This document shows positions 10,596 through 21,733 of a DNA stretch of 64,000 nucleotides, in pieces (the stretch's first letter is position 1; every line of letters starts with the position of its first letter). The stretch covers positions 26,798,501 through 26,862,500 of the forward strand of contig NC_053400.1 in NCBI RefSeq assembly GCF_016859285.1, read 5' to 3'. The notes under the pieces were generated by a model. The model worked only from the letters and a program-made list of their open reading frames with translations, searched no databases and was not told where the DNA came from. This stretch comes from Xiphias gladius. Lineage: Eukaryota; Chordata; Actinopteri; Istiophoriformes; Xiphiidae. Made by a program: the position numbers and the translations under genes.

Positions 10596-12042
10596 GTGAG
10601 TTGCTTTCTCAGCTCTGTGTCTGTCACTCAAGGCGTTAACATGGACATAGCGCTGCAGCTCGGCCATCTGGGGCTGCAGTGAAGGTAGCAGTTTTTCTAC
10701 CGGTGGTCCCATCTGTCATTAATGTTCCTGACTGTGCCACATGTCTGTACCAGAGATGTCTGGCTTTACCCTCAGTCTAGCATTAATTAAAAACCGGGCT
10801 GTGTTTTATGTATACTGGGTTTGTCACACTTGTGTGACAAATACAGACTTGTTCACCACAGGGCAAGGGGATTTGCATTTATGACAATGCTAGTCTCCTC
10901 TGCAGGGTAATTCTGATGTCTACTATAATTTGAATCTTCCATCTGAGTTTATAAAAACTGATGCAAATCATTGGTTTTTGGAACAGGGCAGGTCTTCATT
11001 ATATAGAATAAACCAGGTTAACAACAGGGCTCTAACATCCTGTAATTTCTATAACCTCTCCCTCCCTTTAAACAGTGTTAATTCAATTGTTTTGTCCTCA
11101 ACGAGCATCACCCTCCATGTCCTGTGGTCTGCTTTGGTTGTAATACTCCAGACGAACTTTCAGCTCTGTGGGGGGACTCTCTCCAAGCCTTCATCATGAG
11201 TGTCTGCTTATGTAACTGATTGTTACTGAGCCCTTTGCCTTTCAGCTGCAGTGTCAGTGAATCACAAAGCCACAGTGATGTTTACATTTGTGTCCGGCTT
11301 CTTACCATTCCCCCCCTGAACCGTCATATTTTGGCCATAGAAATGTATGCCCTGCTGCGTAGTTTAACTGAGATAACTGGACCCGTCGGCATTGTTGATG
11401 CTGGTGTTGCAGCATCATCTGTGTTTTTGAAAAGTCACGTTTGGAACGCATAATGACACCCTGTGGTGTTGCATAACAGAGATCAATTACACAGCGGAAA
11501 GCATAGGAGGGGTGTTGTGAGGTTAACAGTCAACAATGTTCTTGTTTCGCTGTGTTTGGGAACATGCACACGGGGTTTTGGCTAACGTAGAGGACAACAC
11601 AGAACAAATTATTTTTTTCTTGAAGTGCATCCTGGTGTTTGCTTGTCAGTCTGATGTCTGTGTCTTTAATCTTCGGGAACTTATTTTGCCTCTTATAGTT
11701 TTAATTTGACAAAATAAAACAAGACAGCCACAGACATGCCTCAGCTAATTGTTAAGGATAGTGTTCAACAACAAGATTCTACAACTTTTTAAAATTTTGC
11801 TCTTTGATATTAAAGCAGCAACTATGTTACATTTACGTGTATCGAGGAAGCAGCCAACAGTAAACAGACCAATACCTGACTAACATAGGCATAAACATAG
11901 TCAAATAGAGTCTAACAATAACAGGAGAGAAAGCTCATTTAAAAGTCAAAAGAGAAACAGAAGATAAATGAGAGCAGAAAGATCACTAGAAGGATTCGAG
12001 TCACCATGATGCAGTTATTCTAAGGTTGCCCTCTACCCCATT

Positions 12043-12076
<34 letters not shown>

Positions 12077-15000
12077 AGCAAATTGTCAAGACAAGCCATT
12101 TGGTCATTATTTATTTTTACATACTGTAGTATGTGATTTTTTTTTTTTTCTCAGCTTGGTATCAAAAACCCGTGACTTTACTTGCGGACTTTGATCTGGA
12201 CACACTGTATGAGAAGGTGTCGTTTACCTCTCTAAAAAACAGACAGATTCTAATGTTTCAAATTCCAACAAAAGGTTAACCCCTCCAAAATCCCTCACAT
12301 TCAAAGGGAGATCAGAGCCTGCGATCACTCCCAAGGTCTTTTAATATAAAAAATAAGACTTGACAACAAGTCAAATTTTTAATCATGTGAAATTTAATGT
12401 GAGGTGTTGACACCAGTACTAATTGTAAACTGCATTAAAAGAAGGCCTCTTGAATTGGGTCTATTAATATGAATTTTTCAAACTGTGGATGAGAGGAAAA
12501 AATACCAACAGAGAAAAAAGAAGTTTGTGTTTTTAAGTTGGCTTTTTCCTTCCATTGAGGAACTGAGCTAACCAGACGATGTGCTTATCCTTCTATCCAC
12601 ATTACAACAATGAGGTTATCCTCTTTCTATAGTCATCGAGTCATAAGCCGGCAGTGTACCTTCTAGAAGAGTGTGGTTAAGTTTTAGCTAACCTTACAGT
12701 GCATGCTGGAGGTGATTACATCAGCACTAAATGGAAGCAGTCTGCTTTGTGATTGACAGTTCTCTTATGTAAGAATGTATTTCCTAGGTGGAATAATTGT
12801 TGGAGCCACAGTAAGAAACGAGGAAACTCTGGGGTGAAGGACTTGTGTAACTGTTGATGTAACTGAACCCTTTGGTCTCTGCAGCAACTTACTGTGTCCG
12901 TGTTTTGGTCAATGTACTTTATACACAACTAGTGTTAGTCCGCAGTTACGCTTATGTTGTGCATCTGATCTCATTATCTTCAACATGGCCCACTCTTCAC
13001 TTGTTGCCCAATCTAACAAGAAAAAGTCCAGATAGGATGTTATGTAACTGAAGGAAAGTGAGACGGGGACACTCAAATGTTTGCTAATGTGTAGTTTCCA
13101 AACAGTGTGAACAAGTCAGATTTGTTCTGTAAAAGCTCATGTTTGCAGATGGAGCCTGCCTTGTCTTTAAATGAACCTGTAACTAAAATGTTTCTAAAAT
13201 GTTCCCCCTTGAACAGTTTCAAAACTCTACTGAATGACAGTGTCATGTGAACTGAACATTATTTATCACCTTTTTATGGCTGCAATATTACATGAAAAGC
13301 AAACAAATAGTTGTTTTGGCTGTTATCCCTATCGCTCTTATCACCAGTCTTGATTATAATAATGCAATGACGTGGCTTTCGTTTATATGATAGGACTGAA
13401 AAAACGGTATCTAAAAGGGTTTTCCTGTCAAGTTATTCACAAGCTTTTGGCCTCAATGTGAAAATAAGATGACGATTCTTGATAACCCACAACATAAGGA
13501 ATGATATTGCAAAGCAATGTTATGCAATCCAAAGACTTGACTCCTACAGCTAACTCCTACAGAGGTAAAACTGGAATTGAAGTACACGTGCCAAACATAA
13601 CTTAGCAAAACATAGCAACAGTCTGACATTAAACATTGATGTCAGAACATGGAGCGATCTCTCAAAAGCTGCAACAGAAATGGTACTTTGTACGCAAACT
13701 ATGTGCCAGAACATTCATGCCTTTCTCCTAGATCTCCAATGCAAATGTATGTGGTCCGGATAACATTGTGTTGATGTTATTTGTGGGCACTAACCATGTG
13801 CTCTTGTAAGGTTCTAGATCAAATTTAATAGCAGAGTCCAATTTTGTCTTTTCCAGGTACATCCCTCCCTTACTGTGGGGTAAGAGCGGTCACCTCCAGA
13901 CAGCACTGTATGGTAAACTTGGTCGGGTGAGCTCCCCTCACCCCAGTGGAATCAGGAAGTACTTACCCATGCAGGATGGGGCCACCGCAACCTTTGACCT
14001 CTTTGAGCCACTGGGGGACCATCGAACAGGAGGTGATGCATTTGATCAAGATCTCTTTACCAACATTTTTATACTGTTGGTTGCTGGTATTTGGATAGTA
14101 GTTAATCGGCTAATCGACTCTTTACTGCCATGTCAGACATAGAAACATCATATATTATATATTATATGTTTTTCTTAGTTGTAATTCTGTTTCTTTATAT
14201 TGTAATTCTACCACTGCTACTTTTGTCTAGACTGTTCATGCAAAACCTATTGCATGTCTGTCTGGTCAGCTTTGCTGGTCTTCCTGAGGTTTCTCCCATT
14301 TTGTTGAGTTCTTCTTTATTCAAGTCGAAAGTCAGGGATAGAGGGTCTCGAAAGATGTATGTTACAACCCTCTTATAATCCCTCTGAGACAAATTTAGGA
14401 TTTTGGAGCATATAAATAGGATTGTTTTGAGATATTTGAAAAACAAAATGAAGTAATTTTGTCCAGGTTTGATTATTTTTGCCAGGTTTTCCCAGTCATC
14501 TATGGTAATACAATTGACTCTAGGCTTGTCTGTAATGCAGTTGTGTGAGGAAGTTTTAAAGATGGATTCCTTTCTTTGAATGCCTCAGATGAACCCTGAC
14601 CCTACCACATCAGCTTTGATCTCCTAGTCCTCTCAGAAAGCTTAAGACTCACATGACATTTGATTCCCAAACAAGTAGCGTTACTATTTCCATTCTGTTG
14701 TGCTAAATCTGTATTTGACAGACAAACAGCCTAATCCTTTATTTTGAATCGGCAGCAGTGCTTTGTCTCGATGTGCTGTAATAGTAGGGTGACATACTCT
14801 CCTTCTTATCTGTGCCTAAATATCTCTCCGGTCCATCTGCCTCTTTCACCAGATGACATCACCATGGTGATATGCCCTGGTATTGGTAACCATAGTGAGA
14901 AGCATTACATCCGAACCTTTGTGGATTACGCCCAGAAGGATGGTTACCGCTGTGCTGTGCTGAACCACCTGGGAGCTCTTCCCAACATCGAGCTTACCTC

Positions 15001-17715
15001 TCCACGAATGTTCACTTACGGTGAGACCAAGGAGCTGACTTCAGTCACTTTTTCATAACAGGTGTATCTAAGAAAAATAATGCAGTTTTTAAACTGAAAA
15101 AAAACTCGGCCTGTTGCTCTCATCCAATTGTCTAGTGTGGTTGAGGCTTAAGAAACACCAGAAGCCATTTTCATAGCAGTGAGCACCGCTGAAATATTAG
15201 TTCAAGAAGTTTAAAAAAAAAAAATGTAGTCTTTGGTAGGACCTTAACTTCATTTTGATGTAATCTGGTTTAATCAGAGGTGGTTTGATATCATAATATG
15301 CCTTTAGACAAATCTCAGTAAAACAGTATTTCCAGGTAAAAGTTAAAAGGTTATATGAGCTTGTGGGTGACCCTAAAGCTCCCAGAATAAACGATAGCAA
15401 GAGATTTCACACCTGAGCTTATTTAAACGGTCTGATAGAGACGTAAATTTAATACTCTGAGCTAAAGGCACCTTCACCTGGAACTGCGGAGTAAAGCAAA
15501 ATGCTCCGTCCTACAGAGGTGTTCCTCTGTATTGATTGGTAACTCTGTACTGTTTCTCTTACAGGATGCACGTGGGAGTTTGCAGCCATGGTTGGTTACA
15601 TTAAGCGGACGTATCCTCAGACCCAGCTTATTGTGGTTGGCTTCAGTCTGGGTGGAAACATTGTATGTAAGTTCCTGGGCGAGAACAGGACGAACCAGGA
15701 GCGAGTGCTGTGTTGTGTCAGCGTCTGTCAGGGGTACAGTGCTCTCAGGTGGGTTGTTGTCCTCTCATCTCTTATTTAAAATGCATTGTATCATCAAACC
15801 CCCTTTATAACTCTGCCACTTGATGTACACACATTTATGAATATAAATGAAGCTCAGCATAATGTCACAAAATGATAAGTGCTTGCATAATATAATGACA
15901 TGTTAAGTCATGAGTTCATCAACCATCTCTTAACAGCTGTTGAATCATTCAGGTATTCTGTTTATTATTTAATCTTAATTGATATATAACATTTGTTATT
16001 TGTCATTTTGAAGAACTTTGGTCAGACACAAGCGACAAGACAGACAGGCTGTAAAAATTTGTCCTGAAGGGACATAAGCTTCGGAGTGCTGGTTAATTCT
16101 CTGAACTGGTTCATCCAGTCGTTTGTATTCCACTGTGTATTCTATATTATGTTTTTTCCCTAAGATCCTTTCTATTTGATTAGACAAGCATAATGCAGAA
16201 AGGGTTAGCTTGCATAATATGCTGGACTGAACTGGCTCTCTAAAACATGTCCAGAATAAACACTTTGTGTTCATAGTCACATTTCATCGGGGCCAAACCA
16301 GTGTATTACAATGTTGTTTTTAAACAACTAGTGCATGCGGGTGTTAGAATGGACTGACTCTGTACCATGTGTTCATTTGGACCGAGCTACACCTCCTGTG
16401 TTTTAACTGCGGCCAGCGTCTCTTGGCAGACATGACAGGCGAGGTCTGTTAAAGTTTGGGTGTAGGCAGTGGGGGAAAGGTGTGTTGTAGAGACTGGTCT
16501 TTTATGACATTGAATTTGCAGTTTTTTACTTTCCCCCTTTTTTAATGAATTCTCCTTTCAAATTACTATCAAAACATACACTGGCCCTTTTTGTCTGTGT
16601 TTCTTGAGGGATTTGGCTATTGCTGTTTTTCCACAAATACTGTGTGATTAATAAATGATACCATGCAGATGGTTTTGAAATGTCAAAAGGAAAATGAAAA
16701 ACATTTTTTCTAATGGTCAGATTCTTGTTGAATATCATTAGCTGTTAGCTGTGTTGCTTCAGCCTGTCTCTGTCAGTGAGCTGCATATTAATGCCTGACA
16801 CCATTGCTACTCTTCACCAGCGTGACTCTTTGTCCAGTGGATTACAAAGGACACTGAGTGTGTTGTTTGGAATGCAGACGGGCTGCACAAAGCTAACTTC
16901 CTCTGTGTTTGTCTGTATCTCTCAGGGCTCAAGAAACATTCCTACAGTGGGATCAGTTCAGACGCTTCTATAACTTTCTCATGGCTGACAACATGAAGAA
17001 AATCATCCTCTCACACAGGTATCACCGTTCGCCCTGCTTATGAAGTACAAAGTGTTTCCCTATAGTTTTTCATTACTGTAAAGTTCTGTCAACGTGTTGT
17101 TTATTTTTACATAGGTATTTTCTGGTGTTTGCCAAAGACAGTACTCTTAACCTCACATCAGAATAACATACAACATGGTTTGTCAATTCTCTGAATGTTC
17201 CCTAAACTTCCACAAGAAAATGATGGCTCACCCTCTCGATACAGTCATTTTGAGCTTGTGTTGGACTGCAAAGAGAATACAGTTTACGTTTATAATGCCT
17301 TTGAGTTACACTGAAAAGTAGGGGACTGTATGAAAATTATTGAGGGGGGCGTCCAGTTTTTTTTTGCTCAAGTTAAGACTACACTGGGTGCACCATCTTA
17401 AACTCTTTTTACTTTGCTTCTTTTAGTTATTAATGGTGAATTGAGCTGAACCAACACTGTTGTGTTATTTGGAGATATTGGTTGGAAGCTTTTGCAGTTT
17501 TTTCTCTAAGTCAAGGGGAAGGTAAATAAAATTAAATAAAATAATAACAGCACCATGGAGGGTCTTTGCTTTTTTTTAAAAGTTAAACATAAGGTTCAAC
17601 CCCTATCCCCCACCCGAATTATTTTCGCACATTCCCTCACTGCATTTCACTAGCAGTTAAGTAATTAACTTCACACTTCAAGATGTGTTATGAATAATGT
17701 TTGTGCGTGTGTGCG

Positions 17716-17757
<42 letters not shown>

Positions 17758-20700
17758 ACAGGCACAGTCTGTTTGGAGGAAGCTCAGTTAAAATGATAGA
17801 CGCAGATCTTAGTCGGCTGTACACAGCAACTTCCCTCATGCAAATCGACGACAACATCATGAGGTATTTGGAAAAACAATTTGAGGTTGCCTGTAGTGAA
17901 AGACATAGCTCTCGGTGTTATTTTATGCAGTAGATTACAGATCTGAGTCTTTGGATATACTTACCTGCATTTTACTTGTTACTGACAGTTGTGTTAATCC
18001 ATTTGTCAGTGTTCAGAATGTGAAATATCTGAGATATTCTTCTCAAACAGGTTTCCATCTCTAGCAAATTCTTCTAATGATTCTTCTTTTTCTTTGGGTT
18101 TTAACAGAAAGTTCCACGGCCACAGCTCTCTCAAAGAGTACTATGAGAAGGAGAGTTGTGTTCATTATATTCACAATGTAAGAACTGCTTTTGCATACAC
18201 CTCACATCATCTAATATTTTGTTTCTCCTTTTGACCCGTTTGTGTGTTTGATGTATAGATTTTCATTATTTTCTTCTTTTCAGGTAAATGTGCCACTGCT
18301 GCTAGTGAACTCTGCAGATGATCCTCTGGTTCATGACTCACTGCTCACCATCCCTCGCACACTAGCAGGTAAAAACATGTTTTCTCATGAAAACTGCAGC
18401 AGTATTAAAAACCTGTGTTAAAAAAATCCGTACAAGCTATTTTAACTGTGTTCATCTTAGCAATCGTAAAGTACACCTTTTGAGATTTTTATCTTTTATT
18501 GGCCATTTACCTGAACATGAAGACTGAATTTTGTATATTTCATATAATTCTGATCACATTTTAGCAACAAACAGTGAACGAAGTGGTGGGCTTGTTGTTG
18601 ACATGCTATGGCTGCAACAGATGTCAAAAAAATGCAAAATTCAAAGTGTTGACCTTAAACTAAATATGTGTCTCAGTTTAAAACCATTAGAATCAACAGT
18701 ACCCAGATGTATTAGTTTGTTGTAAATAGATTTTCACAAATGGAAAAGGTAGCTCTGTTTCCTGTGGCTAAAAAGATACTAAATGAGTAATAGAGTAAAC
18801 CGTGTCTTTTTTTGGCAATGTCAGCTCAGAATGAGGTTCCACTTATATAAACAAAGTGAAGCTTAAAAGCTGCAGAATGAAAAAAAAAAAAACGGTAAAA
18901 CTCTTTTGCATAATTTTTAACTTAATATGGTGTTTCTATAATCTGATTTTGAATAATACTTAGTCTGAAAAATTAATAATATTCAATATACAAATATTAA
19001 TGAATATTTAATACTACATACAAATTCCCAGATTTCTAAAAACATCTAAATCAAAAATAATGATCTGTACTTGGCTCCGTATAGTGCAGCTTTGTACTTG
19101 AGTTTGTCAAGTAGTAGATGTACCTGCAGACAGATCATGGCACATTTGCAGTGGATTCTCTATTGAGTCCATTTTATTTGTTTTTAATTCAACAGGCTTT
19201 TCCTGTCTGACTAATGGCTGCAGTTGACTCCTCCAATTTGATTCTCAAAAAATATGTCTGCAGTCTCAAAAGGCCTTCTGATCGGCTGGCGCCGCACCCT
19301 GAACAGGGCAGGGTGTGGCACAGAGTTCAAGCCTATGAGTAATGTCTTTTTTACAGCAGCTGTGACACTTGCTCACACACACAGGTGATGGTCCATCTAT
19401 CTATCTGTTTAAAGTGAGTTTAACTTCTTTACAGGCTCCCAACATCAAAGATTTTATCCTGGAAATAGACTGCACAGAAAGTTCAAACCTCATTTTTGCA
19501 AACATAAAGAGGCAGTATGCTGTTTGACTGCCCACATTACATAGTGCCTATCAAGCTTTCCTACTCCTCAGCCTGTGCTATATTTAAAATGAATGACCAC
19601 TTTAACTATTTTGGAAAAGGAAAATCCCTCATGTAAGGGTGTGTGTGTGTGGATAAGTCCTGACTGGAAATACAAATGACTCTATCTGACATGTGTCTGT
19701 AGAGAGCAACACTTAATGAAAAGAGGCTCCTGCTGCCCCTTTGCTTTAAATGTGATAAATTGAGGCTGACACACGACTACCAGGACTCAACAGAAATATT
19801 CTCGCTGTGTTGGTGCTATAATTATCTTAGATTGAAAATGTTTGATAGGAACAGTTTACAGCTTACTGTTGAATCGGTTATGTGGAAGTAAGTGTTACAT
19901 TTGGTGTAAGAATGCTTAATCGAGGTACACTCAGCTCTGGTTTGTAGTGTTCAGAGGTTATCGGTTCTTTATTGCATGAACGCACTGAATGTTGCTGTGA
20001 TACAATGTTCCATAAAGTTTAACTATGACTGCTGGACCAGCAAAAGCGGCAACAGACATTATACATTACAACAAAGTAAACGCTTGAAACAATAATTTAT
20101 TAGTCATGTCAGAGAAAGTGATGTGCCCATGTGTTAGTCTTCAAACCTTGTGCGTCTTGTTGTAACGATGAGCTGTTCTCCAGACCCTCCTGTTCCCACC
20201 TGTCACTCAGCGCCTGTTGAGGTGGTGGCTCGGGGTCTGGATGAGCACTTAGTTGTCCCAGAGCAGATCAGCAGCTGTCATGAACAGTACACAGTCGGGA
20301 AAGCCCCGTGGGATCTCGATCACTACTCAACCGCAGCAGGCTCCCCCACTAACCCAGATGAGAGCAGGAGAGAATAAAGAGATCCAGGCTAATCCTTTTC
20401 AGAAGATCACCCTGCCTGGTTGTCCGCAGCTGCAGCACTCTGCATAGGTTCACACGGCAGCCACAAAGAGATTAATGGTTTTTCTGCAATATTCATACGA
20501 CCTACCTCAAGTTTCAGGGTTTATTTATTGCAAATGAAATAAAATCAGTATGAATGGATTCACCTCCTCTTTCTGTATTTGTAAACTGTGGAAAAACCAA
20601 ATGTAAAATCAGTCATCACCAATAGGTCTCTTAAGGAGAGTTGTACAGCCTAGTGCGAAGCTGTAGTACTCAATCCTGTCTTGTCAATTGTTAATGGTTA

Positions 20701-21733
20701 CACTACATGGCCAAAAATATGTAGACACGAGAGCATTAAACCTTATCTTATGGTGGAACATCTTATTCCAAAACAACGAGCATTAATGTGCTGCTGTAAC
20801 AGCCTCCATTCTTCTGGAAGGCTTTCCACAACATTTTGGAGCCTAGCTCTAGCGATTTGCTCCCACTCAGCTGCAGGAGCATTAATGAGGTCCAACTCTA
20901 GAGTCGGGCAATAAGTCAGCATCTCCAGTCATCCTAAAAGAGTTTGATTGGGTTGAGGTCAGAGCTGCGTGCGGTCCAATCATGTTCTTCCACAGCAAAC
21001 TTGAAAAAAAAACATTTCTTTATGGACCTTTTTTTTTTTTTTTTTTTTTGTACAACAGGCATGGGCAGGTGTGTCGACATACTTTGGCCTTATTTTGGCA
21101 GCCAAACAAGCAAAAAGTTGAGTGTTACAGTCTGAGATACTGGTCGGTCGGGGAGAACCTGTCTTATGTGCTTATAACATGTCATTTTCAATTTTTGCCT
21201 TATTTTTGAAAAACATTGGTTTTGTAATTCGAGAGAGCAGCAGTGTCTCTTTCATTCACTTTAATCTTGGTTTCTTTAGCAACTTATTGACCGGCTCAAA
21301 CTTATGGCAGTGGTAGTTGCCACATAAACCTACCTAGCGTGTGAGTCCTGCTGTTATCTGTTTGACTACGCAAACCCACCCTCGCTATCTGTAACAAGCA
21401 TAAAATATTAATCCTTGGCAGGCCCATATTTGAACATGTGTCCAGTGTTGGTTTTCAGATACTGATGAGTAAACACTGGGCAGAGTACAGAAGCCTAATT
21501 ACTGTGTGCTGTGTCACCCTTTAGCAAAGAAGCCAAATGTGATCTTTGCCCTGACACTACACGGAGGCCACCTGGGCTTTTTCAAGGGCGCGGTGCTCTT
21601 CCCCCAGCCCCTCACCTGGATGGACAAAGTGATTGTGGGCTACGCCAATGCCATGTGCCAGTGGGAGAAACAGAAACCGCCATGCCAAAGTGGCCACCTG
21701 AGTGAGAGCTCCTGCGCAGAGGAAAAAGCTTAA
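10387..21733 (+). CDS. abhd2: abhd2: monoacylglycerol lipase ABHD2 (alpha/beta-hydrolase domain 2)
   Basis: Nine coding exons: 10387-10595, 13857-14032, 14853-15020, 15565-15748, 16926-17018, 17762-17863, 18108-18177, 18284-18368, 21525-21733. They join in frame to 1296 nt (431 residues; human ABHD2 has 425). The start has A at -3 and precedes the family's MSNHEPDVHT-like N-terminus. Residues about 22-38 form one hydrophobic segment, a type II membrane anchor. The alpha/beta-hydrolase fold follows, with nucleophile S212 in GFSLGG, acid D346/D347 in SADDPL and H378 in HGGH, so the triad is complete. Known for the family: a serine hydrolase acting on 2-arachidonoylglycerol and other esters, progesterone-responsive in mammalian sperm. 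The gene converges on rlbp1, as in human. Fish carry two abhd2 copies (a and b); I cannot tell which this is. Confidence 0.97.
10596..13856 (+). other. abhd2: abhd2 intron 3
   Basis: A 3.26-kb intron. AT runs lie at about 12046-12080. Several short open frames (10930-11199, 11220-11453) show no domain. No recognised transposon. Confidence 0.5.
13857..14032 (+). CDS. abhd2: abhd2 exon 4
   Basis: Acceptor 'ttgtcttttccag'. Encodes EYIPPLLWGKSGHLQTALYG and on to FDLFEPLGDHRTG, the conserved entry to the hydrolase domain. Donor GGAG|GTGATG (phase 1); the next exon completes the GAT codon of DDITMV. Reading past the donor gives a false continuation. Confidence 0.94.
14853..15020 (+). CDS. abhd2: abhd2 exon 5
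   Basis: Encodes DDITMVICPGIGNHSEKHY through PNIELTSPRMFTY, the first core strands of the hydrolase fold. Nearly identical to the vertebrate family at sight. Donor TACG|GTGAGA (phase 1). Confidence 0.95.
15565..15748 (+). CDS. abhd2: abhd2 exon 6 (nucleophile exon)
   Basis: Encodes CTWEFAAMVGYIKRTYP, then VVGFSLGGNIVCKFLG. S212 (codon at 15645-15647) is the nucleophile in the G-x-S-x-G elbow. Donor CTCAG|GTGGGT (phase 2). Confidence 0.96.
15749..16925 (+). other. abhd2: abhd2 intron 6
   Basis: Non-coding; short open frames only, no recognised element. Acceptor 'gtctgtatctctcag' at 16925. Confidence 0.45.
16926..17018 (+). CDS. abhd2: abhd2 exon 7
   Basis: 93 nt. Encodes AQETFLQWDQFRRFYNFLMA and DNMKKIILSHR, part of the lid/cap region of the family. 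Donor CACAG|GTATCA (phase 2). Confidence 0.95.
17703..17754 (+). repeat. (GT)n tract against the abhd2 exon 8 acceptor
   Basis: About 26 GT/GC dinucleotides, followed only by 'ttttacag' before exon 8. It replaces the usual pyrimidine tract of this 3' splice site. Confidence 0.95.
17762..17863 (+). CDS. abhd2: abhd2 exon 8
   Basis: 102 nt (34 codons), phase 2 at both ends, so it can be skipped without a frameshift. Encodes HSLFGGSSVKMIDADLSRLY and TATSLMQIDDNIMR, between the catalytic Ser and Asp. It is three residues shorter than human in the HRQALFGDH-type loop. Confidence 0.94.
18108..18177 (+). CDS. abhd2: abhd2 exon 9
   Basis: 70 nt. Encodes KFHGHSSLKEYYEKESCVHY and IHN. Acceptor 'tttgggttttaacag', donor AAT|GTAAGA (phase 0). 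Confidence 0.94.
18284..18368 (+). CDS. abhd2: abhd2 exon 10 (catalytic Asp)
   Basis: 85 nt. Encodes VNVPLLLVNSADDPLVHDSL and on to TIPRTLA. D346/D347 in SADDPL holds the acidic member of the triad; human D345 by count is the nearest match to D347. Donor GCAG|GTAAAA. Confidence 0.95.
18369..21524 (+). other. abhd2: abhd2 intron 10
   Basis: A 3.16-kb intron before the last exon. It contains a more GC-rich 300-bp stretch at about 20150-20450 with two overlapping + strand frames of 75 and 64 codons and no recognised motif. A decayed Tc1-like element follows at 20694-21105. The rest is AT-rich. Confidence 0.5.
20694..21105 (-). mobile_element. Decayed Tc1-like DNA transposon
   Basis: Begins 'acactacatggccaaaaatatgtagacac', a terminus of a common fish Tc1/mariner family, and ends near 'catactttggccttattttgg'. 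Read on the - strand it has remnants of the transposase C-terminus ('LNPIKLF', 'ENVVESLPE'-like), broken by stops. The middle and N-terminal parts are deleted and replaced by poly-T at about 21031-21050. Not functional. Confidence 0.65.
21525..21733 (+). CDS. abhd2: abhd2 exon 11 (catalytic His, stop)
   Basis: Encodes AKKPNVIFALTLHGGHLGFF with catalytic H378, then PLTWMDKVIVGYANAMCQWE and a divergent acidic tail ending SSCAEEKA. Stop TAA at 21731-21733. Confidence 0.96.

Noticed and set aside
13927-14142. abhd2 exon 4 extended through its open frame
   Set aside because: The frame runs past the donor GGAG|GTGATG into intron; only the spliced DDITMV continuation matches the family.
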